64,000 nucleotides of DNA from Nocardia brasiliensis NBRC 14402 (GCF_000308475.2 NZ_BAFT02000110.1:124001-188000); one strand, 5' to 3'. Positions 25,300 to 34,722 are shown, numbered from the stretch's first letter. Numbers and translations: made by a program. The notes: generated by a model not told the origin, from the sequence alone.

Positions 25300-26886
25300 A
25301 TGCACAACTCCACATCGACCGCGCCCGCATTCGGGCGGCGGCGGTTACTGCTCGGTGCGACCGCGCTGACCGCGTTCGGCGGCGCATGGGCGCTGACCGG
25401 CTGCGGCACCGACGCGACCCCCGGCAACGCACCCGATGGCCCACCCCGGCCCGGCGGGCGGTTGCGCACGGCGATCGCGGGCCGCTCGGCAACCGCCGAT
25501 GTGCTCGACCCTCATCAGGCGGGCAGTTCGGCGGGTGGCGCGGTCTCCAAGAACGTGTGGGACAAGCTGGTCGCCTACAACAACGACCTCACCCTGCGGT
25601 ACCGCTTGGCGGAATCGTTGCAGCCCAACGCCGACGGCAGCGAGTGGCGGATCACCCTGCGGCCCGGCGTGCTCTTCAGCGACGGCACCCCCCTCACCTC
25701 CCGGGACGTGCTGTGGAGTTTCACGCGCATGCTGGACCCGGCCCGCAAGTCCTCCGGGGACCTCGCCATGGTCGATATGGCCCGGACCCGCGCCGATGGC
25801 GATCTCGGCGTGGTGGTGGCGATGAAAACGCCGCTCGCGGACTTCGGTTCGGTGCTCGCGGGCTGGTACTGCTACATCGTCAAGGACGGTACGACCACCT
25901 TCGACGAGCGCACCCTGCCGGTGGGCACCGGGCCCTTCGCGCTGGTGCGGTGGTCGCCCGGTGACCGAACGCTGTTGCGGCGCAACGAGCGGCATTGGGA
26001 CGGGCCGGCCCTGCTGGACGAGGTGGAGATCATCCAGATCGCCGAGACCGAAGCCCGGGTGAACGCCTTCCTCTCCGATCAGGCCGATGTGGTGCACGAG
26101 GTGTCGTATCTGCAGGCCAGCAATCTGTCCAGCGATCCGGACGTCTCGGTGATCGTGCCGCCCGCCGGGTTGATGGGCGCCTTCCAGATGCGGGTGGATA
26201 TCCCGCCGTTCGACGACGTGCGCGTGCGCCAGGCGATGCGGCTGGCGGTGGACCGGCAGGCGATGGTCGACTCGGTGTACTACGGCTACGGCGAGGTCGG
26301 CAACGACGTGTACGGCAAAGGCGCGCCCTTCTACGCCGATTCGCTGCCGCAACGCACGTACGATCCGCAGCGGGCCCGCGAGCTGCTGCGCGCGGCCGGG
26401 CAGGAAAACCTCACGGTCGCACTGCAAACCGCCGACGGCATGCCGGGCATGCTCGAATCCGCGACCCTCTACGCCGAGCAGGCGAAGGCGGCGGGGATCA
26501 CCATCCGGCTCGAATCCGTGCCGGCCGATACCTACTTCTCCCAGGTCAGCGGAAAGTACCCGCTGACCCACATCGGTTGGTGGAACTACAGTCTCGACTA
26601 CTTCTACGGCCAGACCATGACCAGCACGTCGCCGAGCAACGGCACCGGCTGGCAGCGTCCGGAGTGGGACGCGAAGTTCGCGGCGGCGCGCGCGGCGATG
26701 GATCCGCAGCGGCGCCGTCAGCTCTACTTCGAACTGCAGCAATCGCTCTGGGACGAGGGCGGCTACATCCTGCACAGCTTCGCGAAGCGACCGGATGCGG
26801 CCAGGCCGTTCGTGCGCGGGGTGCGCAACGGGGTGCCCGGTACGGACGACTGGGCGAACTACGCCACGACCTGGCTGGCCCGCTGA
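25300..26886 (+). CDS. Extracellular solute-binding lipoprotein of Opp/Dpp/Nik ABC transporter (family 5)
   Basis: A 528-aa SBP_bac_5 protein. N-terminal RRRLLLGATALTAFGGAWALTGC combines a twin-arginine motif with a lipobox cysteine. The mature part has LDPHQAGSSAGGAVSKNVWDKLV, LAESLQPNADGSEWRITLRPGVLFSDGTPL and PVGTGPFALVRWSPGD, all standard for oligopeptide/nickel binding proteins. It is first in a three-gene operon under a cobalamin riboswitch, which points to transport of a cobalamin-related compound, cobalt or a metal chelate rather than peptides. ATG 25300 is chosen over 25294 since the GAGG at 25290-25293 is then well spaced. Confidence 0.92.
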   Translation: MHNSTSTAPAFGRRRLLLGATALTAFGGAWALTGCGTDATPGNAPDGPPRPGGRLRTAIAGRSATADVLDPHQAGSSAGGAVSKNVWDKLVAYNNDLTLRYRLAESLQPNADGSEWRITLRPGVLFSDGTPLTSRDVLWSFTRMLDPARKSSGDLAMVDMARTRADGDLGVVVAMKTPLADFGSVLAGWYCYIVKDGTTTFDERTLPVGTGPFALVRWSPGDRTLLRRNERHWDGPALLDEVEIIQIAETEARVNAFLSDQADVVHEVSYLQASNLSSDPDVSVIVPPAGLMGAFQMRVDIPPFDDVRVRQAMRLAVDRQAMVDSVYYGYGEVGNDVYGKGAPFYADSLPQRTYDPQRARELLRAAGQENLTVALQTADGMPGMLESATLYAEQAKAAGITIRLESVPADTYFSQVSGKYPLTHIGWWNYSLDYFYGQTMTSTSPSNGTGWQRPEWDAKFAAARAAMDPQRRRQLYFELQQSLWDEGGYILHSFAKRPDAARPFVRGVRNGVPGTDDWANYATTWLAR

Positions 26887-26891
26887 CGGTC

Positions 26892-27863
26892 GTGCTTCGC
26901 TATGTCGCACGTCGAGTGTGCGCGGGCATCGCCGTGCTGCTCGGCGTCGCCCTGATCGTGTTCGGTCTGTTCGAGACGCTGGATTCCGATGCGGCCACCG
27001 TCATCCTGTCCCGGGAAGGCGGTGGCGATCCGGCGCCGGCCCAAGTGGCCGCGCTGCGTGCGCAATTGGGCCTGGACCGGCCCGCGCCGGTCCGATTCGC
27101 GGAGTGGGCGGGCGATTTCGCGCAGGGGGACTTCGGCAATTCGCTGATCTCCGGGCGTCCCGTGCGCGAGGTGCTGCTCGGCAGATTCGCCAACAGCGCG
27201 ACACTGGCGCTGCTCACCGCGGCATTGCTGGTGCCATTGGCGATCGGGCTCGGTCTGGCGGCCGGCGCGCGAGCCGGTTCGCGGACCGATCGGGCGATCA
27301 GCGTCGCCGCGCTCACCGCGGAGTCGGTGCCCTCGTTCGTGTCCGGTGTGCTGCTGGTGGCGACCGTCTCGCTGACCCTGCATCTGCTGCCCGCCGTCTC
27401 GCTGCTGCCGACCGGCACCAGCGTCTGGGACCGACCGGAGATCCTCGTGCTGCCCGTGACCTGTCTGCTGATCGGGTTGTCGCCACACCCGGTGCGCATG
27501 GTGCGCGCCCAGACCGCCGAGGTCATGGCCAGTGAGTACATTTTGACCGCGCGGCTCAACGGAATCAGGGGTGCGCGCTTGTTCTTGCGGCACGTCGCGC
27601 CCAACGCGGTCTCGGCGTCGATCCATCCACTGGCCGGTTCGGTGGTCGGGCTGATCGGCGGCGTGGCCGTGGTGGAGACGCTGTTCGTCTATCCGGGCCT
27701 GTCCCAGGAGTTGTTGCGCGCCATCTCCGCTCGTGATTTTCCGTTCGTCCAGTCGACGGCCGTCCTGCTGGCGGCCTTCGGCATCGGGGTCTACCTGCTC
27801 GCCGACCTGCTCGCGCTGCTGGTGAGTCCGCTTGCGCGGCAGCAGATCGTGGCGGGCCGATGA
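26892..27863 (+). CDS. ABC transporter permease (DppB/NikB-like)
   Basis: A 323-aa integral membrane protein with about six hydrophobic segments: RVCAGIAVLLGVALIVFGLF at the N-terminus, then ANSATLALLTAALLVPLAIG, VPSFVSGVLLVATVSL, and the permease coupling (EAA) loop around YILTARLNGIRGARLFLRHVAPNA. It has the QLGLDRPAPVRFAEW and GDFGNSL signatures of DppB-type permeases. GTG start six bases after the binding-protein stop; its own stop overlaps the ATG of the fused permease-ATPase gene. Confidence 0.93.
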   Translation: MLRYVARRVCAGIAVLLGVALIVFGLFETLDSDAATVILSREGGGDPAPAQVAALRAQLGLDRPAPVRFAEWAGDFAQGDFGNSLISGRPVREVLLGRFANSATLALLTAALLVPLAIGLGLAAGARAGSRTDRAISVAALTAESVPSFVSGVLLVATVSLTLHLLPAVSLLPTGTSVWDRPEILVLPVTCLLIGLSPHPVRMVRAQTAEVMASEYILTARLNGIRGARLFLRHVAPNAVSASIHPLAGSVVGLIGGVAVVETLFVYPGLSQELLRAISARDFPFVQSTAVLLAAFGIGVYLLADLLALLVSPLARQQIVAGR

Positions 27864-30118
27864 GGCGGCGGCTGCGGACACCGTGGGCGGTGAGCGCTTT
27901 CGCCGTGCTGCTGGTGGCGCTCGCCGGTCCGCTCTGCGCGCCTTACGCACCGACCGCCGCGCACGGCCGGCCGTTCCAGCCGCCGAGCGCGCGTCATCTG
28001 CTCGGCACCGACGTGGTCGGGCGCGACGTGCTGTCCCGGGTCCTGCACGGCGGTCTGTCGCTGGTCGCGATCGCCGGGCTGGCGCTGCTCGTCGCCTACG
28101 GCCTCGGCCTCGGGCTCGGCCTGGTCGCGGGGCTGCGCCGCGGCGCCGACCGCTGGATCATGCGGCCGGTCGACGCGATCGTCGTCGTGCCGTGGTTCCT
28201 GCTGCTCGCGGTGCTCGCGACGGCGATCGGCGCGGGGCCCGCCGCGATCGTCGCGGCGAGCACCCTGGCGTCGGTGCCGTGGATCATCCGCATCGTGCGT
28301 ACGGCGGTGCTGGAACTCGCGGGTACCGGCTACGTCGAATCCGCGCGCGCCCGAGGCGAACCCCTGTGGCGGCTCGCGTTGGTCGAGGTGCTGCCGAATC
28401 TGCGGTCGGTGGTGCTGGCCGACGCGGGGGTGCGGATGTCGATGACCATCTCGATGGTCGCGGTGAGCGGCTTCCTCGGGCTCGGGCTGCGCCCGCCCGC
28501 ACCGGACTGGGCGCTGATGATCACCGAGAACCGGCCCGGCTTCGGGCGCCAGCCGTGGGCGGTGCTCGCACCGGCGTTGCTGATCATGGTGCTCGTGGTG
28601 TCGATCAACCTGGTGGTGGATCGTATGCTCGGCGCGCAGCGCGCGACGCGGGGCAAGACGGTATCGCCCAGCCGGACCGGCGCTTCCGGTGTGCGGGTGG
28701 CGCGGCTCACGGTGCGGGATCGTGCGGATAACCTTTTGCTGCACGATGTTTCGGTTCATCTGCCCGCCGGCCGCGGCGTAGCCGTGGTCGGCCCGTCCGG
28801 CGCGGGTAAGACGACGTTCGCCCGCGCGGTGCTCGGTGCCCTACCCGCCGGGCTGCGGGCCGAAGGAACGATCGAAGTCGGTGCGGCACAGGGGGAGCGG
28901 CGGACCACCGGCTATGTGCCGCAGGATCCGGCGTCCGGGCTCAATCCGTCGTTGCGGATCGGCACCGCGATCCGCGAGATCGCCCGGCTACAGGGCGATG
29001 CCGGCGATGGTGTCGGGCAGGCTTTGCGCCGCGTCGGCCTACCGGACGACCGCCGCTTCCGGCGCCGGTTCCCGCACCAGCTCTCCGGCGGCCAGCAGCA
29101 ACGGGTGCTGCTGGCGATGGCGCTGCTCGGCGAGCCCACGCTGCTCGTGCTCGACGAGCCGACCACCGGCCTCGACGCGCAGACCCGCGACGAACTGGTG
29201 GCTACGTTGCGCCGGATCAGGCAGGACAGCACGATCACCCTGCTGGTGATCACGCACGAGGTCTCGACCCTGGCCGAGCTGATCGACGATGTGCTGGAAT
29301 TCGATCAGGGCCGAGTTCGCTCGTTCGCTCCGCTTCGCGATGAAACACCTTGTTACACAGCGAGTTCACGATCGTCCGCGAGGAACGACGCGGTCCCTCC
29401 GGTGCTGCGCGTCGAGCAGCTGACGGCCGGGCACGGGCACCGCGGACGCTTTCGGGTGGTCGCCGCCGACCTGTCCTTCTCGCTGCATCCCGGCGAATGT
29501 CTCGCGCTCAGTGGACGTTCGGGTGCGGGTAAGACCACCATGGCCCGGGTGCTCGCCGGCCTGCACCGGCCCGCGCACGGCCTGCTCGAACTCGACGGCA
29601 CCCGCTTGGCGCCCGACGTGGATCGGCGGACCACCGCGCAGCGGCGCGCGATTCAGCTGATCTATCAGAACCCCGCGACGTCGCTGAACCCGCACTACCG
29701 CATCGGCTTGCAGATCAGCAGGCCGCTACGCCTGCTGCGCGGGATGACGCCCGAGGCCGCCGCCCGCGAGACCGTCCGACTGCTGGAATCCGTTCGGCTC
29801 GAACCGAACCTGGCTGCCCGCCGCCCCGGTGAACTGTCCGGCGGGCAACAACAGCGGGTCGCCGTCGCCCGCGCACTCGCCGCCGATCCGCGCATCCTGA
29901 TCTGCGACGAGATAACGTCCGCCCTGGACGCCCGGGCCCGGGAAACCATCATCGACCTGCTCGACGAGTTGCGCCGAGATGGCCTGTCCCTCGTCCTGAT
30001 CAGCCACCAGCGCGCCGTGCTCGATCGTCTCGCCGACACCACCCTCGCGCTGACCGCATCGAGCGCCGACCTCGATACTCAGGCGGGTTGGTCTTTGTCC
30101 GTCGGGAGCCAGACCTGA
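27860..30118 (+). CDS. Fused ABC permease (DppC-like) plus two ATPase domains (DppD-DppF-like)
   Basis: A 752-aa three-part protein. Residues about 1-265 are a DppC/NikC permease (HLLGTDVVGRDVLSRVLHGG, coupling loop GYVESARARGEPLWRLALVEVLPN). Residues about 275-500 are a first ATPase: Walker A GPSGAGKTT, signature LSGGQQQRV, Walker B LLVLDEPTTGLD. Residues about 515-750 are a second: GRSGAGKTT, LSGGQQQRV, ILICDEITSALD. Thus one polypeptide carries what is usually three genes. The frame is open throughout, so the fusion is natural. With 25300 and 26892 it completes a riboswitch-controlled importer. Its last 40 bases overlap the convergent gene 30079-30519. Confidence 0.93.
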   Translation: MRRRLRTPWAVSAFAVLLVALAGPLCAPYAPTAAHGRPFQPPSARHLLGTDVVGRDVLSRVLHGGLSLVAIAGLALLVAYGLGLGLGLVAGLRRGADRWIMRPVDAIVVVPWFLLLAVLATAIGAGPAAIVAASTLASVPWIIRIVRTAVLELAGTGYVESARARGEPLWRLALVEVLPNLRSVVLADAGVRMSMTISMVAVSGFLGLGLRPPAPDWALMITENRPGFGRQPWAVLAPALLIMVLVVSINLVVDRMLGAQRATRGKTVSPSRTGASGVRVARLTVRDRADNLLLHDVSVHLPAGRGVAVVGPSGAGKTTFARAVLGALPAGLRAEGTIEVGAAQGERRTTGYVPQDPASGLNPSLRIGTAIREIARLQGDAGDGVGQALRRVGLPDDRRFRRRFPHQLSGGQQQRVLLAMALLGEPTLLVLDEPTTGLDAQTRDELVATLRRIRQDSTITLLVITHEVSTLAELIDDVLEFDQGRVRSFAPLRDETPCYTASSRSSARNDAVPPVLRVEQLTAGHGHRGRFRVVAADLSFSLHPGECLALSGRSGAGKTTMARVLAGLHRPAHGLLELDGTRLAPDVDRRTTAQRRAIQLIYQNPATSLNPHYRIGLQISRPLRLLRGMTPEAAARETVRLLESVRLEPNLAARRPGELSGGQQQRVAVARALAADPRILICDEITSALDARARETIIDLLDELRRDGLSLVLISHQRAVLDRLADTTLALTASSADLDTQAGWSLSVGSQT

Positions 30119-30519
30119 AGGCTGGCCGGGTCGAACGGAATCGAGATGTGTTCGTGCGTGACCAACCATCGGCCGGATTCCCGGCGCAGGCAAGAGGTTT
30201 CCCGGACCCAGATCGACCTTTGCAGCCCGCCTTTGCGCTCACCGGAATCCAGATGAAGCATGTTGGCCACGGCGAGGTCGCCGTCGCGCACGATGGTCAG
30301 GTCGTGCGTCTGCAGGTCGATCTGCCCCTCGTACTCGTCGAACCAGCGCACGAAGTTGCGGCGCACCTGGTCGGTGCCGGTGAAGCGAAGCGGCGGCACC
30401 ACGTCGTAGTAGACGATGCCGGGCGCGTAATGCGTCATCAGCCGATCGATGTCCTTGGTCTGCTGGGCGTCGGTGCGACTGGCGATGAACGCGCTGATCT
30501 CGGAATCGTTGGTAGTCAT
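30079..30519 (-). CDS. SnoaL/DUF4440-type NTF2-fold protein
   Basis: A 146-aa NTF2-like domain: ISAFIASRTDAQQTKDIDRLMTHYAPGIVYYDVVPPL, NFVRWFDEYEGQIDL and GRWLVTHEHISIPFDPAS are typical of ketosteroid-isomerase-like SnoaL_3 proteins. AGAGGTG precedes the ATG. The 3' end runs 40 bases into the end of the ABC transporter gene on the other strand, so the two mRNAs are complementary there. It resembles each half of the tandem protein at 43204-44085. No specific activity can be assigned. Confidence 0.85.
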   Translation of the reverse strand: MTTNDSEISAFIASRTDAQQTKDIDRLMTHYAPGIVYYDVVPPLRFTGTDQVRRNFVRWFDEYEGQIDLQTHDLTIVRDGDLAVANMLHLDSGERKGGLQRSIWVRETSCLRRESGRWLVTHEHISIPFDPASLQVWLPTDKDQPA

Positions 30520-30609
30520 CGGATCACCTCTCGGGAACTCGGACCGCGGCCCGTGCCTGCGGTTCCAGTAATCCGACGACGCAGCCCACCGTAATGTGAG
30601 GACGCGCCG

Positions 30610-31380
30610 CTAACGGTGGGGGATCGGCAGGCCCGCGGCGCGCAGTTCGGCCTCGACCAGCGCGGTGAGCCGGGCCGAGACCGGGGAATCGCGATGGTTG
30701 TTGATCAGCTTGTACTGGGTGGCCGCGTTGGTCCAGGCGTTCAGGTCGGTGACTTTCGCCGGCGGCGCGGTGTCGGCGAGATAGTGCTCGGCCATGGCGG
30801 CCGCGAGTTGCGCGATCCTCGGATCGTCGGGATCCCAGGCCTCTGCCGCCCAGCCGCGTTTGGCCAGGTCGATATGTCCTGGATCGCTGAATCGGTGTTC
30901 GAGCTGGGCCAGGAAGCCGTCGAAACCGTTGGGCACCAGGGCCCTGGTCAATACCAGGGCCTCGCGTTGGACGGCCACGAACTCGGGGTCGAAACCGAGT
31001 TCTGCCATCCGGTCGAGCAGCGCGCAAGCGCGGTCGGGCAGCAGGGCGCGGTCGCCGTCGGCGAGCCGGTGCAGTGTGTCGCGCCGCGCGACCAGGTCCG
31101 CGATCCGCTCGTTCAGCAGGCGCTCGGCCTCGGCCAGGGCGGTGGCGAACTCTGCGGCGTCGGCGTCGAGCAGCGGCCCGATCTCGGCCAGCGGGATGCC
31201 GGCCGAGGCCAGGGCCCGGACCTGGACGAGCCGGAGCAGCTCGTCCGATCCGTACCGGCGATAGCCGGAGCTGTCGCGTGCGGGTTCCTCGATCAACCCG
31301 TGCTTGTGATAGTGCCGCACGGTTTTGACCGTGACACCGGCGAAGGCCGCCGCCTGCCCGATCGTGACGCCGTTCATCAT
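30610..31380 (-). CDS. MerR-family transcriptional regulator
   Basis: A 256-aa regulator. N-terminal MerR winged helix: VTIGQAAAFAGVTVKTVRHYHKHGLIEEPARDSSGYRRYG, then LRLVQVRALASAGIPLAEIGPLLDAD and a coiled dimerization helix. The long C-terminal part (about 120-256) contains no metal-binding cysteines in the usual place, so it is a drug/ligand-type MerR of the TipAL-like sort rather than a metal sensor. It lies between the NTF2 gene and a serine hydrolase gene, all on the - strand. Confidence 0.9.
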   Translation of the reverse strand: MMNGVTIGQAAAFAGVTVKTVRHYHKHGLIEEPARDSSGYRRYGSDELLRLVQVRALASAGIPLAEIGPLLDADAAEFATALAEAERLLNERIADLVARRDTLHRLADGDRALLPDRACALLDRMAELGFDPEFVAVQREALVLTRALVPNGFDGFLAQLEHRFSDPGHIDLAKRGWAAEAWDPDDPRIAQLAAAMAEHYLADTAPPAKVTDLNAWTNAATQYKLINNHRDSPVSARLTALVEAELRAAGLPIPHR

Positions 31381-31415
31381 TCGTCCAGCTTGCCTGGGTG
31401 CGCGGGCAGGTCGGT

Positions 31416-32549
31416 CTACTCGGCCTGCGCGCCGCCGAACACCGCCGCGACGAGCCGCTGCATGCCCTGCTGGAACGCGCCGGACAGGGACAGGTCGGCG
31501 TCGTCCACCGAATTCAGCGTCGCGGTCAGGGTCTTGCTGCCGTCGAGCGAGCTGTACATCAGCGCCCCGTGACCGGCGATACCGCCGTTGTGGGTGACGA
31601 GGGTGCCGCCGCCGTTCGGCGCCTCCTGCACGAAAACGCCCAGGCCGTAGCCGAATTCGGGATGCGGGGTGAACATCTGCGCGAGCAGTTCGGCGGGCAG
31701 GAGCTTGCCGCCCACCAGTGCGGCGATGAAGGTGTGCAGATCCCGGGTGGTCGAGATCATGTCCCCGCCGCTGGAGATCCAGGACGGATTCTGCCGGGTG
31801 ACATCAACCGTATGCGCCACCCCGGCCGCGTCCTCGTACCGGTAGTAGGCGTGCGCGTGCGGTTCGGCGATCTCCTGCTCGACCGTCGGGGCCACGGTGC
31901 CGGTCAATCCCAGCGGCCCCAGGATCAGCCGCTGCATCTCCGCGGCGTACGGGCCCCCGCTCACCTTTTCGATCAGCAGCCTGGCCAGCACGTAGTTGGT
32001 GTTGGAATAGCTCCAGCCCGCGCCCGGCTCGAACCGGGCCGGCTTGGTCAACGCCAGCTGGACCAGCTCCTCGGGGCGATAGGTCTTGCACCGGTTCTCC
32101 ACCCACTCCTGCCCGGACCAGGCGATCCCGCGGACCATCCAGCCGTCGTTCCACGGCACGGCCGCTTCGTTCTCGCGTTCGGTGTAGAACTCGCCGGTGA
32201 AGTTGAAGATTCCGCTGGTGTGCTGCAACACCATGCGCACCGTGATCCGCGAATCCAGCTCGAACTCGGGCAGGTAGCCGACCAGCGGCGCGTCCAGGTC
32301 GATCTTGCCCTCGGCCACCAGTTGCAACACCACGGTCGCGATGAAAGTCTTTGTGTTGCTGCCGATCCGGACGTGCCCGTCGATCGGTGGCGCGGCCGTC
32401 TCGCCCAGCTTGCTCAGCCCGGCGCTCCCGGTCCATTCGCCGCGCTCGTCGTGCACGCGCAGGGTGACGCCGAGGAAGCCCGAATCGACCATGCTCTGGA
32501 TGGCCTGTTGCAGTTCCGGGCGTTCCAGAACGACGGTGTCGGTGGTCAT
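31416..32549 (-). CDS. Class C beta-lactamase-like serine hydrolase
   Basis: A 377-aa penicillin-binding-protein-fold hydrolase. SNTKTFIATVVLQL holds the SxxK nucleophile/base pair, WSYSNTNYVLARLLIEK the YxN motif, and LVTHNGGIAGHGA the third (KTG-like HxG) motif. No signal peptide is visible, so a cytosolic esterase/peptidase is likely. ATG 32549 is taken because GAGGAG lies eight bases before it; the frame is open further upstream. A second enzyme of the same family, exported, lies at 33562 on the other strand. Confidence 0.9.
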   Translation of the reverse strand: MTTDTVVLERPELQQAIQSMVDSGFLGVTLRVHDERGEWTGSAGLSKLGETAAPPIDGHVRIGSNTKTFIATVVLQLVAEGKIDLDAPLVGYLPEFELDSRITVRMVLQHTSGIFNFTGEFYTERENEAAVPWNDGWMVRGIAWSGQEWVENRCKTYRPEELVQLALTKPARFEPGAGWSYSNTNYVLARLLIEKVSGGPYAAEMQRLILGPLGLTGTVAPTVEQEIAEPHAHAYYRYEDAAGVAHTVDVTRQNPSWISSGGDMISTTRDLHTFIAALVGGKLLPAELLAQMFTPHPEFGYGLGVFVQEAPNGGGTLVTHNGGIAGHGALMYSSLDGSKTLTATLNSVDDADLSLSGAFQQGMQRLVAAVFGGAQAE

Positions 32550-32732
32550 GGTGGGTGCTCCTCGATGCTGTTCCGTTCGGCGTATTCCGTGCCGCTGCAC
32601 CGAGCGTCCACCCTGACCTCGGGTCAACCTCAACAGTGATCTGGCTCACTGCCTTCGGTACTCGCCGAGCCCGCCGACGCTGGAAAACCGATGGCTGTGG
32701 CGAGGGCGGGTGGCTACCGTTCAAGGGTGGCC

Positions 32733-33476
32733 ATGTTTGTGCACCTGACACCGGAGAAGAACGTGCGGCGGATTCGCCGGGCGGGTATCAAGGTGCAGGG
32801 TGCGGGGGTGTTCTGTGTACCGGTGCTGCCCTCCTATGTGCTGTCGCATCAGTGGTTGCGGGAGTTGCGCCGACGTGGGCAGCGGCTGATCGTCGCGGTG
32901 CATTTCCGGGTGCCGGACGAGGAACGGGTCTTCGTCGGGCAGTACGCGGACACCGGTGCGGAAATGACTGCGGCCGAAGCTGTTTCGATGGCCCGAGCCG
33001 CCGGTGACGCGCGCGGGTACCAGGTTGTCGTTCCCCGGTCGATCGCCGCGGCGGAACTGCATCGGATTCGGCAGGTGCGCCAGGTGACCGGGTGGCGATA
33101 CCGCCCGGACGCGCACGGCCGCCGGCCCTGCGCTTGCCCCGCGTGCCTGGGGCGTGGCGAATACAAGGCGGCGGACCTGCGCCGCCGGTTCCCGGTCCAA
33201 GGCCCCGAGCCGACGAAACCGCAACTGCTGCACCAACTGCGGCATGCGAAAGATGATGACGACCTGGCCGACGCGCTGTGGGGTCTGAGCCGGCGCAGCC
33301 GCGGTGACGTCGGCGATATCGCGCACCTGGTCGAGCACGCCAACCCCGACGTGCGTTACGCGCTCGCGGTGGCATTGCGCAGCTATCGGGGTAGTGCGGC
33401 CCGTCGACTGCTGGCGGGCTTGGCCGCCGACCCGGATCCCGAGGTGCGCGAGGTGGCGCTCGGTACCACGAGGTGA
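32733..33476 (+). CDS. HEAT-repeat protein with CxCxxC motif, function unknown
   Basis: A 247-aa protein. The N-terminal part begins MFVHLTPEKNVRRIRRAGIKV and contains a RPCACPACLGRGEYK segment (CxCxxC, possible metal site) near residue 135. The C-terminal third holds two or three HEAT-like helical repeats (LLHQLRHAKDDDDLADALWGL, VGDIAHLVEHANPDVRYALAVAL, RRLLAGLAADPDPEVREVAL). AAGGG precedes the ATG; an in-frame GTG lies six bases upstream. The N-terminal HLTP...I..GI pattern loosely recalls ADP-ribosyltransferase-like DarT/DUF4433 folds, but this is only a resemblance. Stands alone between two serine hydrolase genes. Confidence 0.75.
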   Translation: MFVHLTPEKNVRRIRRAGIKVQGAGVFCVPVLPSYVLSHQWLRELRRRGQRLIVAVHFRVPDEERVFVGQYADTGAEMTAAEAVSMARAAGDARGYQVVVPRSIAAAELHRIRQVRQVTGWRYRPDAHGRRPCACPACLGRGEYKAADLRRRFPVQGPEPTKPQLLHQLRHAKDDDDLADALWGLSRRSRGDVGDIAHLVEHANPDVRYALAVALRSYRGSAARRLLAGLAADPDPEVREVALGTTR

Positions 33477-33561
33477 GAAGGGCGTGGCGATGCACTACCC
33501 GAGGGTGATCTCGGTGGGTGGAAGGCGCGGCTAGATTTTCGCGGACTCGGAAGGGGACGCG

Positions 33562-34713
33562 ATGCGATATACGGCGGTAGCTGCGGCGGTGGCTGCGGTC
33601 CTGGTGGCCGGTGGCTGTGGCGAAACGACCGGCGCTGACCCATTACAGCGCGATGTCGATGCGATCGTGGCGGTGGGCACCACCGGCGTACAGGCCAGGA
33701 CGGTGGACACCGCGGCCGGAATCGACCGTGTCGCCGTGGGAGGTCGCGCGGATATCGCTGTCGCGGAGCCGGTTTCGCCGGACGGGTACTTCAGGGTCGG
33801 CAGCCTGACGAAGACGATGGTGGCGACCGTGGTGCTCATGCTGGCCGGGGAAGGACGGCTCGGACTCGACGACACCGTGGCGCGATGGTTACCGGATCTG
33901 TTGAACGGCAACGGCTATGACGGCAATCGGATCACCGTGCGGCAACTGCTCCAGCACACCAGCGGTATTCGCGACGCGCCGCTGGAAATGCACACGGCCG
34001 AGGACTATCTCCGCCTCCGCTACCAGACCCGCACCCCGCGGCAGGTGGTGGCGTCCGCCATGGAACAGGCGCCTGATTTCGCACCGGGCGCCGGCTGGTC
34101 GTACTCCAATACCGGCTACGTCCTGCTGGGTTCGATCATCGAGCAGGTGACCCAGCGCCCGTGGTACGACGAGATCGGCACGCGCATCCTCGAACCGCTG
34201 GGGCTGCGTGATACCCGGTGGCCCGGCGACCGGCCGACGCTACCCGCGCCACATGCGAAGGGCTATCAGCAGTTCGAGGTCGACGGGCCGATGGTCGAGG
34301 TCACCGAACTCGTCGACGCCGACGCGTCCGGCGGTTACCTGTCCACCACCGCGGATATCGGTACCTTCTATCGAAAATTATTGGACGGCAGCCTGTTACG
34401 TCCCGAAGAACTCGCACAGATGCGCGCCACCGTCCCGGTCGACGGCGTCACCGCGAAGGCGTGGCCGGGCGCGCGCTACGGGCTCGGGCTGTTCTCGGTC
34501 CCGTTGTCCTGCGGTGGCACCTACTGGATGCACAACGGCGGCCAGACGGGCTACCTCAGCAACGCCGGTGTGACCGAGAACGGAGCCCGCAGCGTCGTCG
34601 TCTCCCTCACCGGCACCCTCGCCGTCGGTGGCGAAGACATCACGCGCAGTGCGGGATTCGCCCAGCTGCAGGCGGCCGACGAACTGACCGATCACGCACT
34701 CTGCGCGGCTTAG
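33562..34713 (+). CDS. Exported class C beta-lactamase/DD-peptidase-like lipoprotein
   Basis: A 383-aa protein. Signal peptide with lipobox: AAAVAAVLVAGGCG, Cys about residue 19. The catalytic SLTKTMVATVVLML (SxxK), WSYSNTGYVLLGSIIEQ (YxN) and YWMHNGGQTGYLS motifs are in place. It should hydrolyse an ester, amide or peptide outside the membrane; family members include D-alanyl-D-alanine carboxypeptidases and esterases. AGGGGACGCG precedes the ATG. The stop lies nine bases from the stop of the convergent dioxygenase gene. Confidence 0.9.
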   Translation: MRYTAVAAAVAAVLVAGGCGETTGADPLQRDVDAIVAVGTTGVQARTVDTAAGIDRVAVGGRADIAVAEPVSPDGYFRVGSLTKTMVATVVLMLAGEGRLGLDDTVARWLPDLLNGNGYDGNRITVRQLLQHTSGIRDAPLEMHTAEDYLRLRYQTRTPRQVVASAMEQAPDFAPGAGWSYSNTGYVLLGSIIEQVTQRPWYDEIGTRILEPLGLRDTRWPGDRPTLPAPHAKGYQQFEVDGPMVEVTELVDADASGGYLSTTADIGTFYRKLLDGSLLRPEELAQMRATVPVDGVTAKAWPGARYGLGLFSVPLSCGGTYWMHNGGQTGYLSNAGVTENGARSVVVSLTGTLAVGGEDITRSAGFAQLQAADELTDHALCAA

Positions 34714-34722
34714 TCGGGGCGG

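Noticed and set aside
25345..26910. 521-codon frame on the - strand
   Set aside because: Shadow of the solute-binding protein gene, no motif, no ribosome site.
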